From Hahella sp. HNIBRBA332 (lineage in GTDB: Bacteria; Pseudomonadota; Gammaproteobacteria; Pseudomonadales; Oleiphilaceae): a DNA stretch of 64,000 nucleotides. The position numbers were made by a program, and so were the translations under genes. Position 1 is the stretch's first letter; every line of letters begins with the position of its first letter. Shown in pieces: positions 8,683 through 18,480 of the stretch. The stretch covers positions 3,038,001 to 3,102,000 of the forward strand of contig NZ_CP132203.1 of the NCBI RefSeq assembly GCF_030719035.1, given 5' to 3'. Under the pieces are notes generated by a model. The model saw only the letters and a program-made list of their open reading frames with translations. It was not told the origin of the DNA and made no database searches.

Positions 8683-9804
8683 TCAAACCTTGCGGACAAT
8701 AATACTGCCAGCGGAATAACCCGCGCCGAAGGAACAAATCACGCCCAATGCGCCGCTGTTCAGATCCTGTTTATTCAGGTGGAACGCGATGATAGAACCG
8801 GCCGAGCTGGTGTTGGCGTAGGTGTCCAAAATGGTCGGCGCTTCCTCGGCTGTTGCTTCCCGTCCCAACACTTTCTTTGAAATCAGTTGGTTCATGCTCA
8901 AGTTGGCCTGATGCAGCCACATGCGATTGAGCCTGGAGGCGTCGATATCGTTACTGCCCAAATGCTCCACAATCATCTCGGAGACCATTGGCACCACTTC
9001 TTTGAACACTTTGCGTCCATTCTGCACGAAGAGCTTATCTGGTTTGCCAATCCCGGACTCATCGCAACGGTTCAAGAAGCCGAAGTTGTTGCGAATATTG
9101 TTGGAGAACAGCGTTTTAAGTTTGGTTCCGATAACCGTAAACTGGTGCTGACTGGTCGCGGCGTCCGCCTTCTCCAGAATAATCGCCGTGCAGGCGTCGC
9201 CAAAGATAAAGTGGCTGTCGCGATCCCTGAAATTCAGGTGACTGGAACATATTTCCGGATTCACCACCAATACGGCGCGCGCCGAACCGGATTCAATCGC
9301 GTTAACCGCGGCCTGAATGCCGAAGGTGGCGGAAGAGCAGGCGACATTCATGTCGTAGGCGAAGCCGTCAATGCCCAGGGCGCTCTGCACTTCCACCGCC
9401 ACCGCAGGATAAGCCCGTTGCAGGTTTGAACAGGCCACAATGACCGCATCAATGTCTTCTGGGGACTTGCCCGCTTCAGCCATGGCTTTTCTCGCCGCAT
9501 CGACCGCCATTTCACACTGTACGCTCGGCTCTTCATTGCTGCGCTCAGGGATATAGGGATGCATGCGATCCACGTCCAGTACGCCCTCTTTGTCCAGAAC
9601 GTAGCGACTTTTAATGCCGGATGCTTTGACAATGAAGTCAGCCGAGGACTCTTGTAGCGCGTCAACTTCCCCTGACTCGATTTTCTCTTTGTTCTCTTCG
9701 TTAAAACGTTGCACATAGGCGTTAAACGAAGCCACCAGCTCCTCATTGGAAATGCTGTAAGCCGGGGTAAACAGGCCCGTGCCGCTAATGACTACAGAAC
9801 TCAC
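8683..9804 (-). CDS. Beta-ketoacyl-ACP synthase III (FabH-like)
   Basis: The 373-aa protein has the thiolase-fold KAS III triad: Cys156 in DMNVACSSATFG, His298 in MWLHQANLSMN and Asn331 in ANTSSAGSI. The C-terminus CSFGAGYSAGSIIVRK is also typical. It starts at a GTG preceded by AGAGG at a good distance. It is longer than housekeeping FabH (about 320 aa) because of an insertion near residues 25-55, and it is not next to plsX, fabD or fabG. It therefore more likely belongs to the accessory group of FabH-like enzymes that condense an acyl-CoA or other starter with malonyl-ACP. The primer specificity cannot be read from sequence. It is a single-gene unit with its own terminator. Confidence 0.85.
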   Translation of the reverse strand: MSSVVISGTGLFTPAYSISNEELVASFNAYVQRFNEENKEKIESGEVDALQESSADFIVKASGIKSRYVLDKEGVLDVDRMHPYIPERSNEEPSVQCEMAVDAARKAMAEAGKSPEDIDAVIVACSNLQRAYPAVAVEVQSALGIDGFAYDMNVACSSATFGIQAAVNAIESGSARAVLVVNPEICSSHLNFRDRDSHFIFGDACTAIILEKADAATSQHQFTVIGTKLKTLFSNNIRNNFGFLNRCDESGIGKPDKLFVQNGRKVFKEVVPMVSEMIVEHLGSNDIDASRLNRMWLHQANLSMNQLISKKVLGREATAEEAPTILDTYANTSSAGSIIAFHLNKQDLNSGALGVICSFGAGYSAGSIIVRKV

Positions 9805-9902
9805 GATTAAGCCTCTACTTGTTTAATTAGTTATTGCACTCGCGTATTGACGAGAAATCTTAGCACATAACGGCGCAGGGGCTGGATCAATTTGCCCCAG
9901 GG

Positions 9903-9922
9903 CGCTCACAAGAAAGTGAGCG
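9903..9922. repeat. Hairpin between hrpA and the KAS III gene
   Basis: CGCTCAC and GTGAGCG are perfect 7-base inverted arms around AAGAAA, about 20 bases beyond the hrpA stop. No T-run follows on the minus strand, so it may be a weak terminator or an mRNA 3'-end stabiliser rather than a classical intrinsic terminator. Confidence 0.5.
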
Positions 9923-9940
9923 TTATGTTAAGAAGCGGAA

Positions 9941-12900
9941 TTAAATTCGGACTTTTTCCCATTGCTTCTGTAGCTTCTTCTCCGACACGCTCATAAGTGT
10001 GCCAAGCTTCTGCGCAAAATAGGAAACCCGAAACTCTTCCAGCATCCAGCGGAAATTGGCGAGCTCTTCATCCACATAGCCCTCCCGTTGATGCTTCTCT
10101 TTTCTCGCGTTGTATTGCGACCAAAGCGTCTCGAACATCAGTTGGAACTGGCGTTCCTGGGTGATCTGCCGTGGCATCTTGTCCAAGCGTTCTTCAATTG
10201 CGGCAAGGTAGCGCGGATACTGCTGCAACCACTCAAGCGGCGCTTCCGTGAGAAACCCGGGGTAGACCAGGTGCTGCAGCTGCCGTTTTACGTCCCCCAG
10301 GAACATCGCCAGCGCCAAAACCGTATTTTTACCCAGGGCTTTGGTAATGCGGTGATAGGCCTGCAAAATTTCATGCAGCAACAACGCAAGCTCTTCCGCT
10401 TTGGGAATCAAATCCGCCTTATACTGCTGCACCCGCCGGGCGAACTCATCCGCGTTGGCGATCGCAGGTTTATCTTTCAGGAAGACTTCAATGCAAGCGG
10501 TCAGAGCAAGTTCGTCCACCAAACCGTCCAGTTTCCCGGTTGGCGCGTAGTACAGCCCAATCTCTTTTAACTTGGGCAAATTCTTCTTCAGATACTTCAC
10601 CGTATCCGCCAGCCTCAGCATGATCAGCCGCGCCATGCCGAGACGGTGTTGCGCCTGCGCGAACCCCGCGTCGAACGCTGACTTTAACGCCACGGACGCT
10701 CCCTGATCCTGCAAATAAGGGTACAGAAACAGACTGGCGCCCGCCTGACTGACGGCGACTTTCTCTTGCAGGACGCCGAAGTTCCACTCGGTCAGGCCTG
10801 CCTGCTCCTTGAACAAGGTTCCAGATTCCTGCGCCAACTTTTCCAGGCGCCCCTCAAGCCTTTTAACCAGCTCATGGTAATCTCGCCCCTGATCAATCAC
10901 CCCGCCCTGGCTGTCCACTACCTGGATATTCATACGCAAATGAGGCGGCAGCAGGGATTCATCCCATTGCTCAGGGGCGACCTGCATACCGGTCATTTTG
11001 CGCAGTTGCTCTCCCAACGCCAGTGACATGGGATGGTTATCCGGGACCATAGCGTCACTGGCCGCCTTGGCGAAATCAGGCACTGGCACAAAGTTTTTCC
11101 GGATCGCTTTCGGCAGTGAACGAATCAACGCCTCGCACTTCTCTTTGCGCATTCCCGGGGCCAGCCAATCCAAGAGCCCTACCGGCGCTTGCGCCATCGC
11201 TGCAGCGGGCATGCGCACCGTCACGCCATCGTCTTTCGCGCCCGGCTCAAACTTGTAGCTCAGCTGGAACTGCTGTCCATTCCAAAGCAATGCATCCGGA
11301 AACTGCTCTTCCAACTTCACTTCCGGCAGCACTCGCAGCAATGCTTCAGGAGACAACAACAACGCCTTTTTGTCTCCGTCCGGCAGGCGCTTGTACCAAT
11401 GTTCCAACGCCTTGACAGTGGTGATTTCCGCAGGCAGTTGCTCATCGTAGAACTGGAACAACACTTCGTCATCGACCAACAGGTCGCGGCGGCGGGCTTT
11501 GGCTTCTATCTGCTCCACTTCCTCCCGGCATTCCGCATTGTGCAGAATAAACGGCAGACGGCTGTTGATCTCGCCTTCAATGAGCCCTTCTCTGATCAAC
11601 GCCTCGCGACTGAACAGCGGATCAATGCGCCCGTAGCTCACTTGACGACGCGGCACGACAATCAGGCCATACAAAGAGACCTGCTGAAACGCCAGCGCCT
11701 CGCCACGTTTCTTCGACCAGTGCGGCTCCAGATAACTGCTCTTCAGCAGTTGCGGCGCCACTTTCTCAATCCAGCCGGGCTCCATACGAGCGACTGTGCG
11801 GGCGAACAGGCGGCTGGTTTCCACCACTTCCGCCGACATAATCCAGTTCGGCGCCTTTTTCCGCACTTTCGATCCCGGAAAGATCACAAATTTGCGCTGA
11901 CGGGGTCCGGCGTATTCGCCTTTTTCGTCTTTTTGACCGATCTGGGTGATCAGACCCGCCAACAACGCCTGATGCAGTTCGTCATAGGCCGCAGGCTCCG
12001 TGTTTTCCTTATAGCCCTGTTCATGGCAGAGCAACAGAAGCTGGCGATGCGTGTCGCGCCACTCGCGCATTCTCAGGAACGACAGGAAGTTCTTCTTACA
12101 GTAGTTGCGCAGTTGATTCGCACTCAACTCCTGGCGCTGTGCTTCATAACCATTCCACAGGTTAAGCAGGCTGACGAAGTCTGACTGCTCATCCGCCCAT
12201 TGCGCGTGCTTTTCATCCGCCGCCTGTTGAAACTCCATGGGACGTTCCCTTGGATCCTGCACCGCCAGAGCGGAAACAATAATCAGCATCTCTTTCAGGC
12301 AGTGCCCTTCCGCAGCGGCCACCAGCATCCGCGCCAGACGGGGATCAATGGGGAAACGCGCCAGGGTCCGCCCTATCGCCGTCATCTGCCGCTGGGCGCT
12401 TACCGCGCCCAGCTCTTCCAGCAACTTGTAACCGTCATTGATATATCGTTTGTCCGGCTTCTGCATGAAAGGGAACTTCTGGATATCGCCCAGACGCAAT
12501 GAGAGCATCTGCAGAATCACCGACGCCAGATTGGTGCGCAGAATTTCCGGATCAGTGAAAGGATCGCGACCGACAAAGTCCTCTTCAGAGTACAGACGGA
12601 AACACACGCCCTCCGCCACACGACCGCAGCGCCCTTTACGCTGTTCGGCGCTGGCCTGCGAAATCGCCTCTATCGGCAATCGTTGCACTTTGGAGCGGTA
12701 GGAATAGCGACTGATGCGCACCTGCCCCGGGTCAATCACATAACGAATGCCCGGCACCGTCAGGGAGGTTTCCGCCACGTTGGTGGAGACCACTATGCGA
12801 CGACCGCCATGGGACTGAAAGATACGGTTTTGCTCCTGGTTACTGAGTCGGGCGTACAGGGGAAGGATTTCCGTGTTACGAAACTCTTCTTTACGCAATC

Positions 12901-13813
12901 GCTGCGCGGTTTCGCGAATCTCCCGCTCTCCGACCATGAATATCAGGATGTCTCCGGGCGGCTTGCGCTGTTCGCGCTCCATCTGTTCGATTTCCCGAAT
13001 CACGTGCACAACGCCATCCTGCAGACCAATATCCACCTCGTCGTCCATGGTGGTCAAGGGGCGATAATGCAACTCCACCGGATAGGTGCGGCCAGACACT
13101 TCCACCACGGGCGCTCCATTGAAGTGTTCAGAGAAGCGTTCCAGGTCAATCGTGGCGGAGGTGATGATAACTTTAAGGTCAGGCCGTTTGGGCAGGAGGT
13201 TTTTCAGATACCCGATCAGGAAGTCGATATTTAACGAGCGTTCATGGGCTTCATCGATAATGATCGTATCGTAACGATTGAGGAAACGGTCATTCTGGGT
13301 CTCCGCCAGCAGTATTCCGTCCGTCATCAATTTCACCAGCGTGCTATCGTCGGTATGATCGGTAAAACGGACCTGATACCCCACCTGCTTGCCAACTTCG
13401 CAGTCCAGCTCCTCAGCGATGCGGTTGGCGACGGAGCGCGCCGCCAGACGACGAGGCTGCGTGTGGCCAATCAGGCCATTGACGCCGCGTCCCAGATCCA
13501 GACAGATTTTCGGCAACTGAGTGGTTTTACCCGAACCGGTCTCACCGGCGATGATAACCACCTGATTTTCAGAAATGGCTTTTTTGATTTCTTCCAGCTT
13601 ATCGACGACTGGCAGATTATCCGGATACCGCACCTGCGGCATCGCTTGCAGACGCGTCGCCCGAATTTCCATAGAACGCAATGTCGCGCGCCAGAACTTT
13701 TCAACGTCCTTTTCCGCAACAGAACCCTTTGCGATTTCCCGCCACTGCCTCTGCAATCTAAAACGATCTTTGATCAACACCAGGGACGGGTCAAAACGAG
13801 ATTCACTCGACAT
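9941..13813 (-). CDS. hrpA: ATP-dependent RNA helicase HrpA
   Basis: At 1290 aa it matches E. coli HrpA (about 1300 aa). Walker A is GETGSGKT (about 90-97), the DEAH box is IIIDEAHERS (about 184-193), and SAT and the arginine-finger motif QRKGRCGRVAEG follow. After the helicase core come the HA2/OB-fold segments and the long C-terminal region with DUF3418 character (from about residue 680, SAEVVETSRLFARTVARMEP), which is diagnostic of HrpA rather than HrpB. DEAH-type RNA helicases of this family act in mRNA processing and in rescue of stalled ribosomes. The gene appears to be transcribed alone. Confidence 0.95.
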   Translation of the reverse strand: MSSESRFDPSLVLIKDRFRLQRQWREIAKGSVAEKDVEKFWRATLRSMEIRATRLQAMPQVRYPDNLPVVDKLEEIKKAISENQVVIIAGETGSGKTTQLPKICLDLGRGVNGLIGHTQPRRLAARSVANRIAEELDCEVGKQVGYQVRFTDHTDDSTLVKLMTDGILLAETQNDRFLNRYDTIIIDEAHERSLNIDFLIGYLKNLLPKRPDLKVIITSATIDLERFSEHFNGAPVVEVSGRTYPVELHYRPLTTMDDEVDIGLQDGVVHVIREIEQMEREQRKPPGDILIFMVGEREIRETAQRLRKEEFRNTEILPLYARLSNQEQNRIFQSHGGRRIVVSTNVAETSLTVPGIRYVIDPGQVRISRYSYRSKVQRLPIEAISQASAEQRKGRCGRVAEGVCFRLYSEEDFVGRDPFTDPEILRTNLASVILQMLSLRLGDIQKFPFMQKPDKRYINDGYKLLEELGAVSAQRQMTAIGRTLARFPIDPRLARMLVAAAEGHCLKEMLIIVSALAVQDPRERPMEFQQAADEKHAQWADEQSDFVSLLNLWNGYEAQRQELSANQLRNYCKKNFLSFLRMREWRDTHRQLLLLCHEQGYKENTEPAAYDELHQALLAGLITQIGQKDEKGEYAGPRQRKFVIFPGSKVRKKAPNWIMSAEVVETSRLFARTVARMEPGWIEKVAPQLLKSSYLEPHWSKKRGEALAFQQVSLYGLIVVPRRQVSYGRIDPLFSREALIREGLIEGEINSRLPFILHNAECREEVEQIEAKARRRDLLVDDEVLFQFYDEQLPAEITTVKALEHWYKRLPDGDKKALLLSPEALLRVLPEVKLEEQFPDALLWNGQQFQLSYKFEPGAKDDGVTVRMPAAAMAQAPVGLLDWLAPGMRKEKCEALIRSLPKAIRKNFVPVPDFAKAASDAMVPDNHPMSLALGEQLRKMTGMQVAPEQWDESLLPPHLRMNIQVVDSQGGVIDQGRDYHELVKRLEGRLEKLAQESGTLFKEQAGLTEWNFGVLQEKVAVSQAGASLFLYPYLQDQGASVALKSAFDAGFAQAQHRLGMARLIMLRLADTVKYLKKNLPKLKEIGLYYAPTGKLDGLVDELALTACIEVFLKDKPAIANADEFARRVQQYKADLIPKAEELALLLHEILQAYHRITKALGKNTVLALAMFLGDVKRQLQHLVYPGFLTEAPLEWLQQYPRYLAAIEERLDKMPRQITQERQFQLMFETLWSQYNARKEKHQREGYVDEELANFRWMLEEFRVSYFAQKLGTLMSVSEKKLQKQWEKVRI

Positions 13814-14073
13814 GTAATATACTTTTTAACCAATACTAATTCAGGATGCGGATGTTAGCGGGAAATGGGTTAATAGTTAAGCGGCAAATGGGATAGCGTA
13901 ACCACGCAACAGCTTGAAATTCAGGCAGTCACACTCGTAATTTGCACTCAGAAATATAACCACTGTCGCGACTATCTACGACATCAAGTTCCATTATCTT
14001 ATTAATGACACTAGTTGTTCTCTTAACTCTCCATGGAGAATTTAATAAGTCCGGCGCAAAGTCCAAGACAATA

Positions 14074-14463
14074 TTAAGATTCAGCCGCCTTGTTGGCGGA
14101 CAGCAATAGCGTCACCCAGGAAAAAAACGCAATGCCCGCCACATCCGCCATAACATCAGCGATGTCCAGCGTGCGGGATGGAAAGAACGCCTGTGTCAGT
14201 TCTTCGCCCAACGCGAAGATGAGCACACCGAGTGAGCCGATATAGAGAGGAATCGGGCCCAGTTTCAGGTGTTTAGTTTTGAAGGCGAAGTTAGCGGCCA
14301 GAGTCAGGACGCCAAACAAGCAAAAGTGCCCCAGTTTATCGCCATAGGGAATGGATTGGACGAAGTCGAAGAAAATGCTCGCTCCCCCGGTATCCGCCAG
14401 ATGGATAATCCATAGAATAAACGCCAGAAAACCAAGGGCGAACAGGCTGACCGCTTTCTGCAT
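14074..14463 (-). CDS. VanZ-like small membrane protein
   Basis: The ATG at 14463 gives 129 aa (a TTG six bases upstream is the only longer choice). Four hydrophobic helices are evident. The family signature is visible as DKLGHFCLFGVLTLAANF in the second helix and EELTQAFFPSRTLDIADVMADVAG in the third and fourth, as in VanZ/YfjD-like proteins of proteobacteria. The biochemical role is unknown. It lies downstream of the fadD terminator and so is probably an independent unit. Confidence 0.8.
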   Translation of the reverse strand: MQKAVSLFALGFLAFILWIIHLADTGGASIFFDFVQSIPYGDKLGHFCLFGVLTLAANFAFKTKHLKLGPIPLYIGSLGVLIFALGEELTQAFFPSRTLDIADVMADVAGIAFFSWVTLLLSANKAAES

Positions 14464-14512
14464 AATCAATTTACAACGCGCTACTACTGAAAGAACCCGC
14501 CTTTAATAACAC

Positions 14513-14537
14513 AAAAAGCGGGCTTTCGCCCGCTTTT
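14513..14537 (-). terminator. Rho-independent terminator of fadD
   Basis: GCGGGC/GCCCGC form a 6-bp stem with a 4-base loop, extended by A-T pairs, with a run of five T on the minus strand. It lies 28 bases after the fadD stop. The T-run on the plus strand (four T) makes it nearly symmetric. Confidence 0.85.
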
Positions 14538-14564
14538 CAGTAGCCTTAGACTTGCTGCGCAGTG

Positions 14565-16253
14565 TTACGCCGCTTTGTCTTTCTGCTTTTTGATTTCCTC
14601 GTCACGCAGTTCCCGACGCAGAATCTTGCCGACATTGGTTTTCGGCAACTCATCGCGAAACTCAATGGTTTTGGGCACTTTATAAGCGGTCAGACGTTCG
14701 CGACAGAACTCTTTCAGCGCGCTTTCAGTCAGGTTGGGATTGCTCTTCACAACGAACACTTTCACCACTTCGCCACTTTTCAGGTCAGGCACGCCAATCG
14801 CCGCGCACTCCACCACATCTGGATGACTGGTGACCACATCTTCAATTTCGTTGGGATAGACGTTGAAACCAGACACCAGGATCATATCTTTCTTACGATC
14901 CACGATGCGCAGGTAGCCGTCATTCTGCACCATGGCGATATCGCCGGTTTTCAGCCAGCCATCTTCAGTCATGGTCTTGGCGGTCTCATCTGGACGCTGC
15001 CAGTACCCTTTCATGACCTGGGGCCCTTTTACGCACAGCTCGCCCACCTCCCCGACGGTAAGATCCTTACCTTCGTCGTCAATGATTTTCACCATGGTAT
15101 TGGGAATCGGCAGACCGATTGTGCCAATTTGAATAGCGTTCATGGGGTTGATGGAAACCACTGGCGACGTTTCTGTCATGCCGTAGCCTTCCGTCACATC
15201 ACAACCAGTGACTTTCTTCCACATTTTCGCCGTATCGCTGGTCAACGCCATGCCCCCGGCAGCGGTCACCTTCAGAGACGTAAAATCCAGATCCTGGAAT
15301 TTTTCGTTGTTGCAAAGCGCCACAAATAGCGTGTTGATCCCCAGGAACGCCGTAAACTTCCATTTGCCCAGCTCCTTGAGAAAGCCGTCAAAGTCTCGCG
15401 GATTGGGGATCAAGATACTATGGTTGCCGGTATCCAGCATGACGCCGCAATTCATGGTGAATGAATAAATATGATACAGCGGCAGCGGCGCAATCACTGT
15501 TTCAACAGCTTCACCGAGGCGCACCGTCAGCAGCGGCTTCAATTGCGCCACATTGGAAACCAGGTTGCGGTGAGTCAGCATGGCGCCTTTGGCGACGCCA
15601 GTCGTGCCGCCGGTGTACTGCAACACCGCGATATCTTCGGGGTTAACGTCGACAGGCTTGAAGGTGTACCGCGCGCCCATAGACATCACTTTAGTAAACG
15701 GTACGGCGTTGGGAATATTATAAGGCGGCACCATCTTCTTGATGTACTTGATCGCCGCGTTCATCACCATGCGCTTGATTGGCGGGTGCATGTCTGGGAT
15801 CTGAGCCACAATGACATGCTCCACGCCGGTATGCGGAAGCACTTCCTGCGCCTGCGAAGCCATATTGGCCAGAACCACCAGCGCCTTGGCGCCGGAGTCG
15901 TTGAACTGATGCTCCATTTCCCGCGGGGTATAGAGCGGGTTGGTGTTAACCACGATCAGCCCCGCCCGCATTGCGCCGAAAACGGCGATCGGATATTGCA
16001 GCAGGTTGGGCATTTGGATGGCGATGCGGTCGCCGGGCTTCAGGTTGGTTTCATTCTGCAGGTAGGCGGCGAATGCGCGTGTGTACTTCTCCATTTCGCC
16101 ATAAGTCATGGTTGCGCCGACGGCAGTGAACGCAGGTTTATCCGCGTATCGTTTGCACGCCTGTTCAAACATGTCGACAACCGATTTGTATTTCCCCAAT
16201 TCAACTTCGGATGGAACTCCGGGGGGATATTTATCCTTGAAAAAATTATCCAT
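14565..16253 (-). CDS. fadD: Long-chain fatty-acid-CoA ligase FadD
   Basis: The product is 562 aa, essentially the length of E. coli FadD, and ends with the FadD-like LPKTNVGKILRRELRDEE. The ATP/AMP signature YTGGTTGVAKGAMLTH and the second motif DGWLKTGDIAMVQNDGYLRIVDRKKD show an adenylate-forming enzyme; the N-terminus MDNFFKDKYPPGVPSE is typical of FadD. It activates exogenous long-chain fatty acids to acyl-CoA at the inner membrane for beta-oxidation or phospholipid synthesis. The start has a good AGGAG 8 bases upstream. It is flanked by its own terminator and a 600-base upstream region. No FadR or PsrA operator was recognised with confidence. Confidence 0.93.
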   Translation of the reverse strand: MDNFFKDKYPPGVPSEVELGKYKSVVDMFEQACKRYADKPAFTAVGATMTYGEMEKYTRAFAAYLQNETNLKPGDRIAIQMPNLLQYPIAVFGAMRAGLIVVNTNPLYTPREMEHQFNDSGAKALVVLANMASQAQEVLPHTGVEHVIVAQIPDMHPPIKRMVMNAAIKYIKKMVPPYNIPNAVPFTKVMSMGARYTFKPVDVNPEDIAVLQYTGGTTGVAKGAMLTHRNLVSNVAQLKPLLTVRLGEAVETVIAPLPLYHIYSFTMNCGVMLDTGNHSILIPNPRDFDGFLKELGKWKFTAFLGINTLFVALCNNEKFQDLDFTSLKVTAAGGMALTSDTAKMWKKVTGCDVTEGYGMTETSPVVSINPMNAIQIGTIGLPIPNTMVKIIDDEGKDLTVGEVGELCVKGPQVMKGYWQRPDETAKTMTEDGWLKTGDIAMVQNDGYLRIVDRKKDMILVSGFNVYPNEIEDVVTSHPDVVECAAIGVPDLKSGEVVKVFVVKSNPNLTESALKEFCRERLTAYKVPKTIEFRDELPKTNVGKILRRELRDEEIKKQKDKAA

Positions 16254-16867
16254 ACCGCTATCTCCTGGCCAACGCTGTTAATAGGCAATCTGATTTTTAT
16301 TTGTAGTTGTTGAGAAAACGGGACTGGCTGAGAGATGACCGCGTCGCTTCAGGCGACGGCTTCAAGGATGACGGAGCAATGCCGCAGCTAACTCGACGCC
16401 TACGCGCCCGGCGCTCGAACCTGCGCCGTAACCCTTAAAATGAGTGAATTCCACTGCATAGCGCAACATCGACTTCCGCACCTGGCGGCTCCGACGCACC
16501 CCATATTAGAAACTCTTACTCGCGATCATATATAAGCCAATCATCGAATCCCTGACGACCACTACCCCATTCTTACTTCTGTCATCGGGCGGCGCTATTT
16601 TCAGGAGAGTCACCCGGTCGGGTGATTACCCCATCAGGCCGGAACGGTATAGTGGGCTCGTTTTTATAGTGCGCGATAGAATAGCAGCTTTATTTTGGCT
16701 TATGTAGACAAAAGTATTACTTAATTATCGGAGTTTCTTCAGATTCCCTGAGACAATACAGAGCGGGAATACCGCGACAATAACCATTGACGCTGATGCG
16801 GGCGATAGCTAAATTGTTGCGAATCAGCGTATAAAACACTAATAAAATCCAATAAATAACAAACATC
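16254..16867. other. Divergent intergenic region between fadD and the lipase gene
   Basis: About 610 bases with no credible gene. It must hold the fadD promoter and the divergent promoter of the hydrolase gene. It contains a small CGTCGC/GCGACG hairpin at 16342-16358 and a perfect inverted repeat at 16610-16625. The last 200 bases, next to the hydrolase start, are AT-rich. Confidence 0.6.
16610..16625. promoter_or_regulatory. Inverted repeat, candidate operator between fadD and the lipase
   Basis: TCACCCG-GT-CGGGTGA is a perfect dyad with 7-base arms and a 2-base centre. It lies about 245 bases ahead of the hydrolase start and 355 ahead of fadD. The size and symmetry suit a dimeric repressor, but I recognise no known consensus. 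Confidence 0.3.
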
Positions 16868-17794
16868 ATGCGCAACCTGGAAGATTTCCTTACCAGCCTG
16901 GACGGCCATAAGATCGGGTACTACAGATGGATACCAGACTCCCCCGTCATACGCGGCGTTATTCAGATTTCCCACGGCATGGCGGAACACGCCGGTCGCT
17001 ACCGGATTCTGGCTGAGCACTTCTGCGCCCAGGGCTATGCAGTCGTCGCTCACGATCACCGCGGCCATGGCCGTTCTATCGCCAACGGCCAGACCGGCCA
17101 TTACGCGGACCGCGACGGTTGGGACAAAGTCGCTGCAGACCTGCTGTTTATGGCGAATCAAATAAAAAAATGGCATCCAGACGTCCCCCACTTTCTCTTC
17201 GCCCACAGCATGGGATCTTTCATCAGCCTGCAGTGCCTGATCGCACACCGCCCGCCCTTCCACGGCGTTATTCTTTCCGGCAGCAATTATGGCGCGCCAT
17301 TGAAATACCTTGCGGCGGCGGCCATCGCCAGGGCGGAAAAGCTACGCTTGGGCGCGCGCAGCGCCAGCCGTCTGCTGGACCATCTTTCATTCGGCTCATT
17401 CAATCATCGTTTCGCTCCCAATCGCACGGAGTTCGACTGGCTCTCCCGCGATGCCGCCGAGGTAGACAGTTACATCAATGACCCATGGTGCGGCTTCATC
17501 TGCACCACCGCCACCTGGATCGCATTACTGGACGGCTTGCGTCAGATTTTCACTCCGGCCAGCTTCTCCCGCATCAACCCTAATCTGCCCATTTATCTGA
17601 TTGCTGGCGATAAAGATCCTGTCGGAGAGTTCGGCAAAGGGGTAAGAAAGCTGGAGCGCCACTTACGCGAGGCAGGCGTACGCGACCTCAGCTGCACGCT
17701 TTACCCCGATGGACGCCATGAAATGCTCAATGAGATCAATCGCCAGCAAGTGCTGGAGGATCTGTCCTCATGGGTGACCGCGCACACTCCGTAA
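16868..17794 (+). CDS. Alpha/beta hydrolase, monoacylglycerol lipase-like
   Basis: The 308-aa product belongs to the Hydrolase_4 (lysophospholipase/monoacylglycerol lipase) group. The oxyanion-hole segment is ISHGMAEHAGRY, DHRGHGRS follows, the nucleophile elbow is AHSMG (Ser114), the acid is in LIAGDKDPVG and the histidine is in DGRHEMLNE. No signal peptide is present, so it is probably cytoplasmic and could release fatty acids from monoglycerides or lysophospholipids. Its position opposite fadD and 110 bases ahead of a MaoC hydratase gene supports a role in lipid turnover. Confidence 0.85.
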   Translation: MRNLEDFLTSLDGHKIGYYRWIPDSPVIRGVIQISHGMAEHAGRYRILAEHFCAQGYAVVAHDHRGHGRSIANGQTGHYADRDGWDKVAADLLFMANQIKKWHPDVPHFLFAHSMGSFISLQCLIAHRPPFHGVILSGSNYGAPLKYLAAAAIARAEKLRLGARSASRLLDHLSFGSFNHRFAPNRTEFDWLSRDAAEVDSYINDPWCGFICTTATWIALLDGLRQIFTPASFSRINPNLPIYLIAGDKDPVGEFGKGVRKLERHLREAGVRDLSCTLYPDGRHEMLNEINRQQVLEDLSSWVTAHTP

Positions 17795-17905
17795 CAGACG
17801 CGTTAGAGGAATTTGGATTACACTAATATATAAAGGAAAGTTAATCCCTGCGTCGCCACTCTCCGGCGTGCGTTGTCAGCAACCCAATCAAGTTATCAGT
17901 TCACT

Positions 17906-18385
17906 ATGGACGCGCTAGAAAACATTACCTACGACGAACTTCATGTGGGCGACTCCGCCACTTATACCCGTACACTGACAGAGCAGGAAATCGTTCTGTT
18001 CGCCGCCGTATCCGGTGATATCAATCCGGTGCACCTGGACGCCGAGTACGCGCAGTCCACCGTATTCAAGGAGAGAATCGGCCACGGCATGTGGTCCGGC
18101 GCATTGATTTCGGCGGCCCTGGCCACCGTTATTCCTGGCCCCGGCACCATTTACCTGGAGCAGCACCTGAGTTTCAAGCGTCCAGTAAAATTAAACGACG
18201 TCCTGACGGTTACCCTCACGGTAGCGGAAAAGCTAACTAAAAAGCGCGTGGTTCTGGACTGCGCCATTCATAATCAAAACGGCGTGCTGGTGGTGGAAGG
18301 TCAAGCGAAAGTCATCGCTCCAGATGAGAAGATTTCTCTGGAAAGACCAGTGCTGCCCGCAATTTCCATCAGCGACGAGTCCTGA
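17906..18385 (+). CDS. MaoC-family (R)-specific enoyl-CoA hydratase-like protein
   Basis: The hot-dog-fold hydratase motif is plain: FAAVSGDINPVHLDAEYA supplies the catalytic Asp and His, and IGHGMWSGALIS follows. The length (159 aa from the ATG at 17906) matches single-domain PhaJ-type hydratases. No good ribosome-binding sequence precedes this ATG, and a TTG at 17873 would add 11 residues, so the start is uncertain. These enzymes convert enoyl-CoA to (R)-3-hydroxyacyl-CoA; close relatives are fused to phosphate acetyltransferase or supply polyhydroxyalkanoate monomers. It is probably co-transcribed with the upstream hydrolase and ends at a clear terminator. Confidence 0.82.
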   Translation: MDALENITYDELHVGDSATYTRTLTEQEIVLFAAVSGDINPVHLDAEYAQSTVFKERIGHGMWSGALISAALATVIPGPGTIYLEQHLSFKRPVKLNDVLTVTLTVAEKLTKKRVVLDCAIHNQNGVLVVEGQAKVIAPDEKISLERPVLPAISISDES

Positions 18386-18440
18386 TTCGCCAGCGAAAGG
18401 CGACTGGCTTCATCGCATCCGCCGCTGATATTTCCCCATA

Positions 18441-18468
18441 AAAAAAGCGCCCTCTCTGGGCGCTTTTT
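18441..18468. terminator. Bidirectional terminator between maoC-like gene and cluster A
   Basis: AGCGCCC and GGGCGCT form a 7-bp stem with a 5-base loop, flanked by six A on the left and five T on the right. It can end both the rightward hydratase transcript and the leftward cluster A transcript, whose last gene stops at 18481. Confidence 0.9.
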
Positions 18469-18480
18469 GTTTGTTCAGGC

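Noticed and set aside
16739..17263. Minus-strand ORF of 174 codons opposite the monoacylglycerol-lipase-like gene
   Set aside because: It is antisense to a gene with an intact Ser-Asp-His triad and has no recognisable domain.
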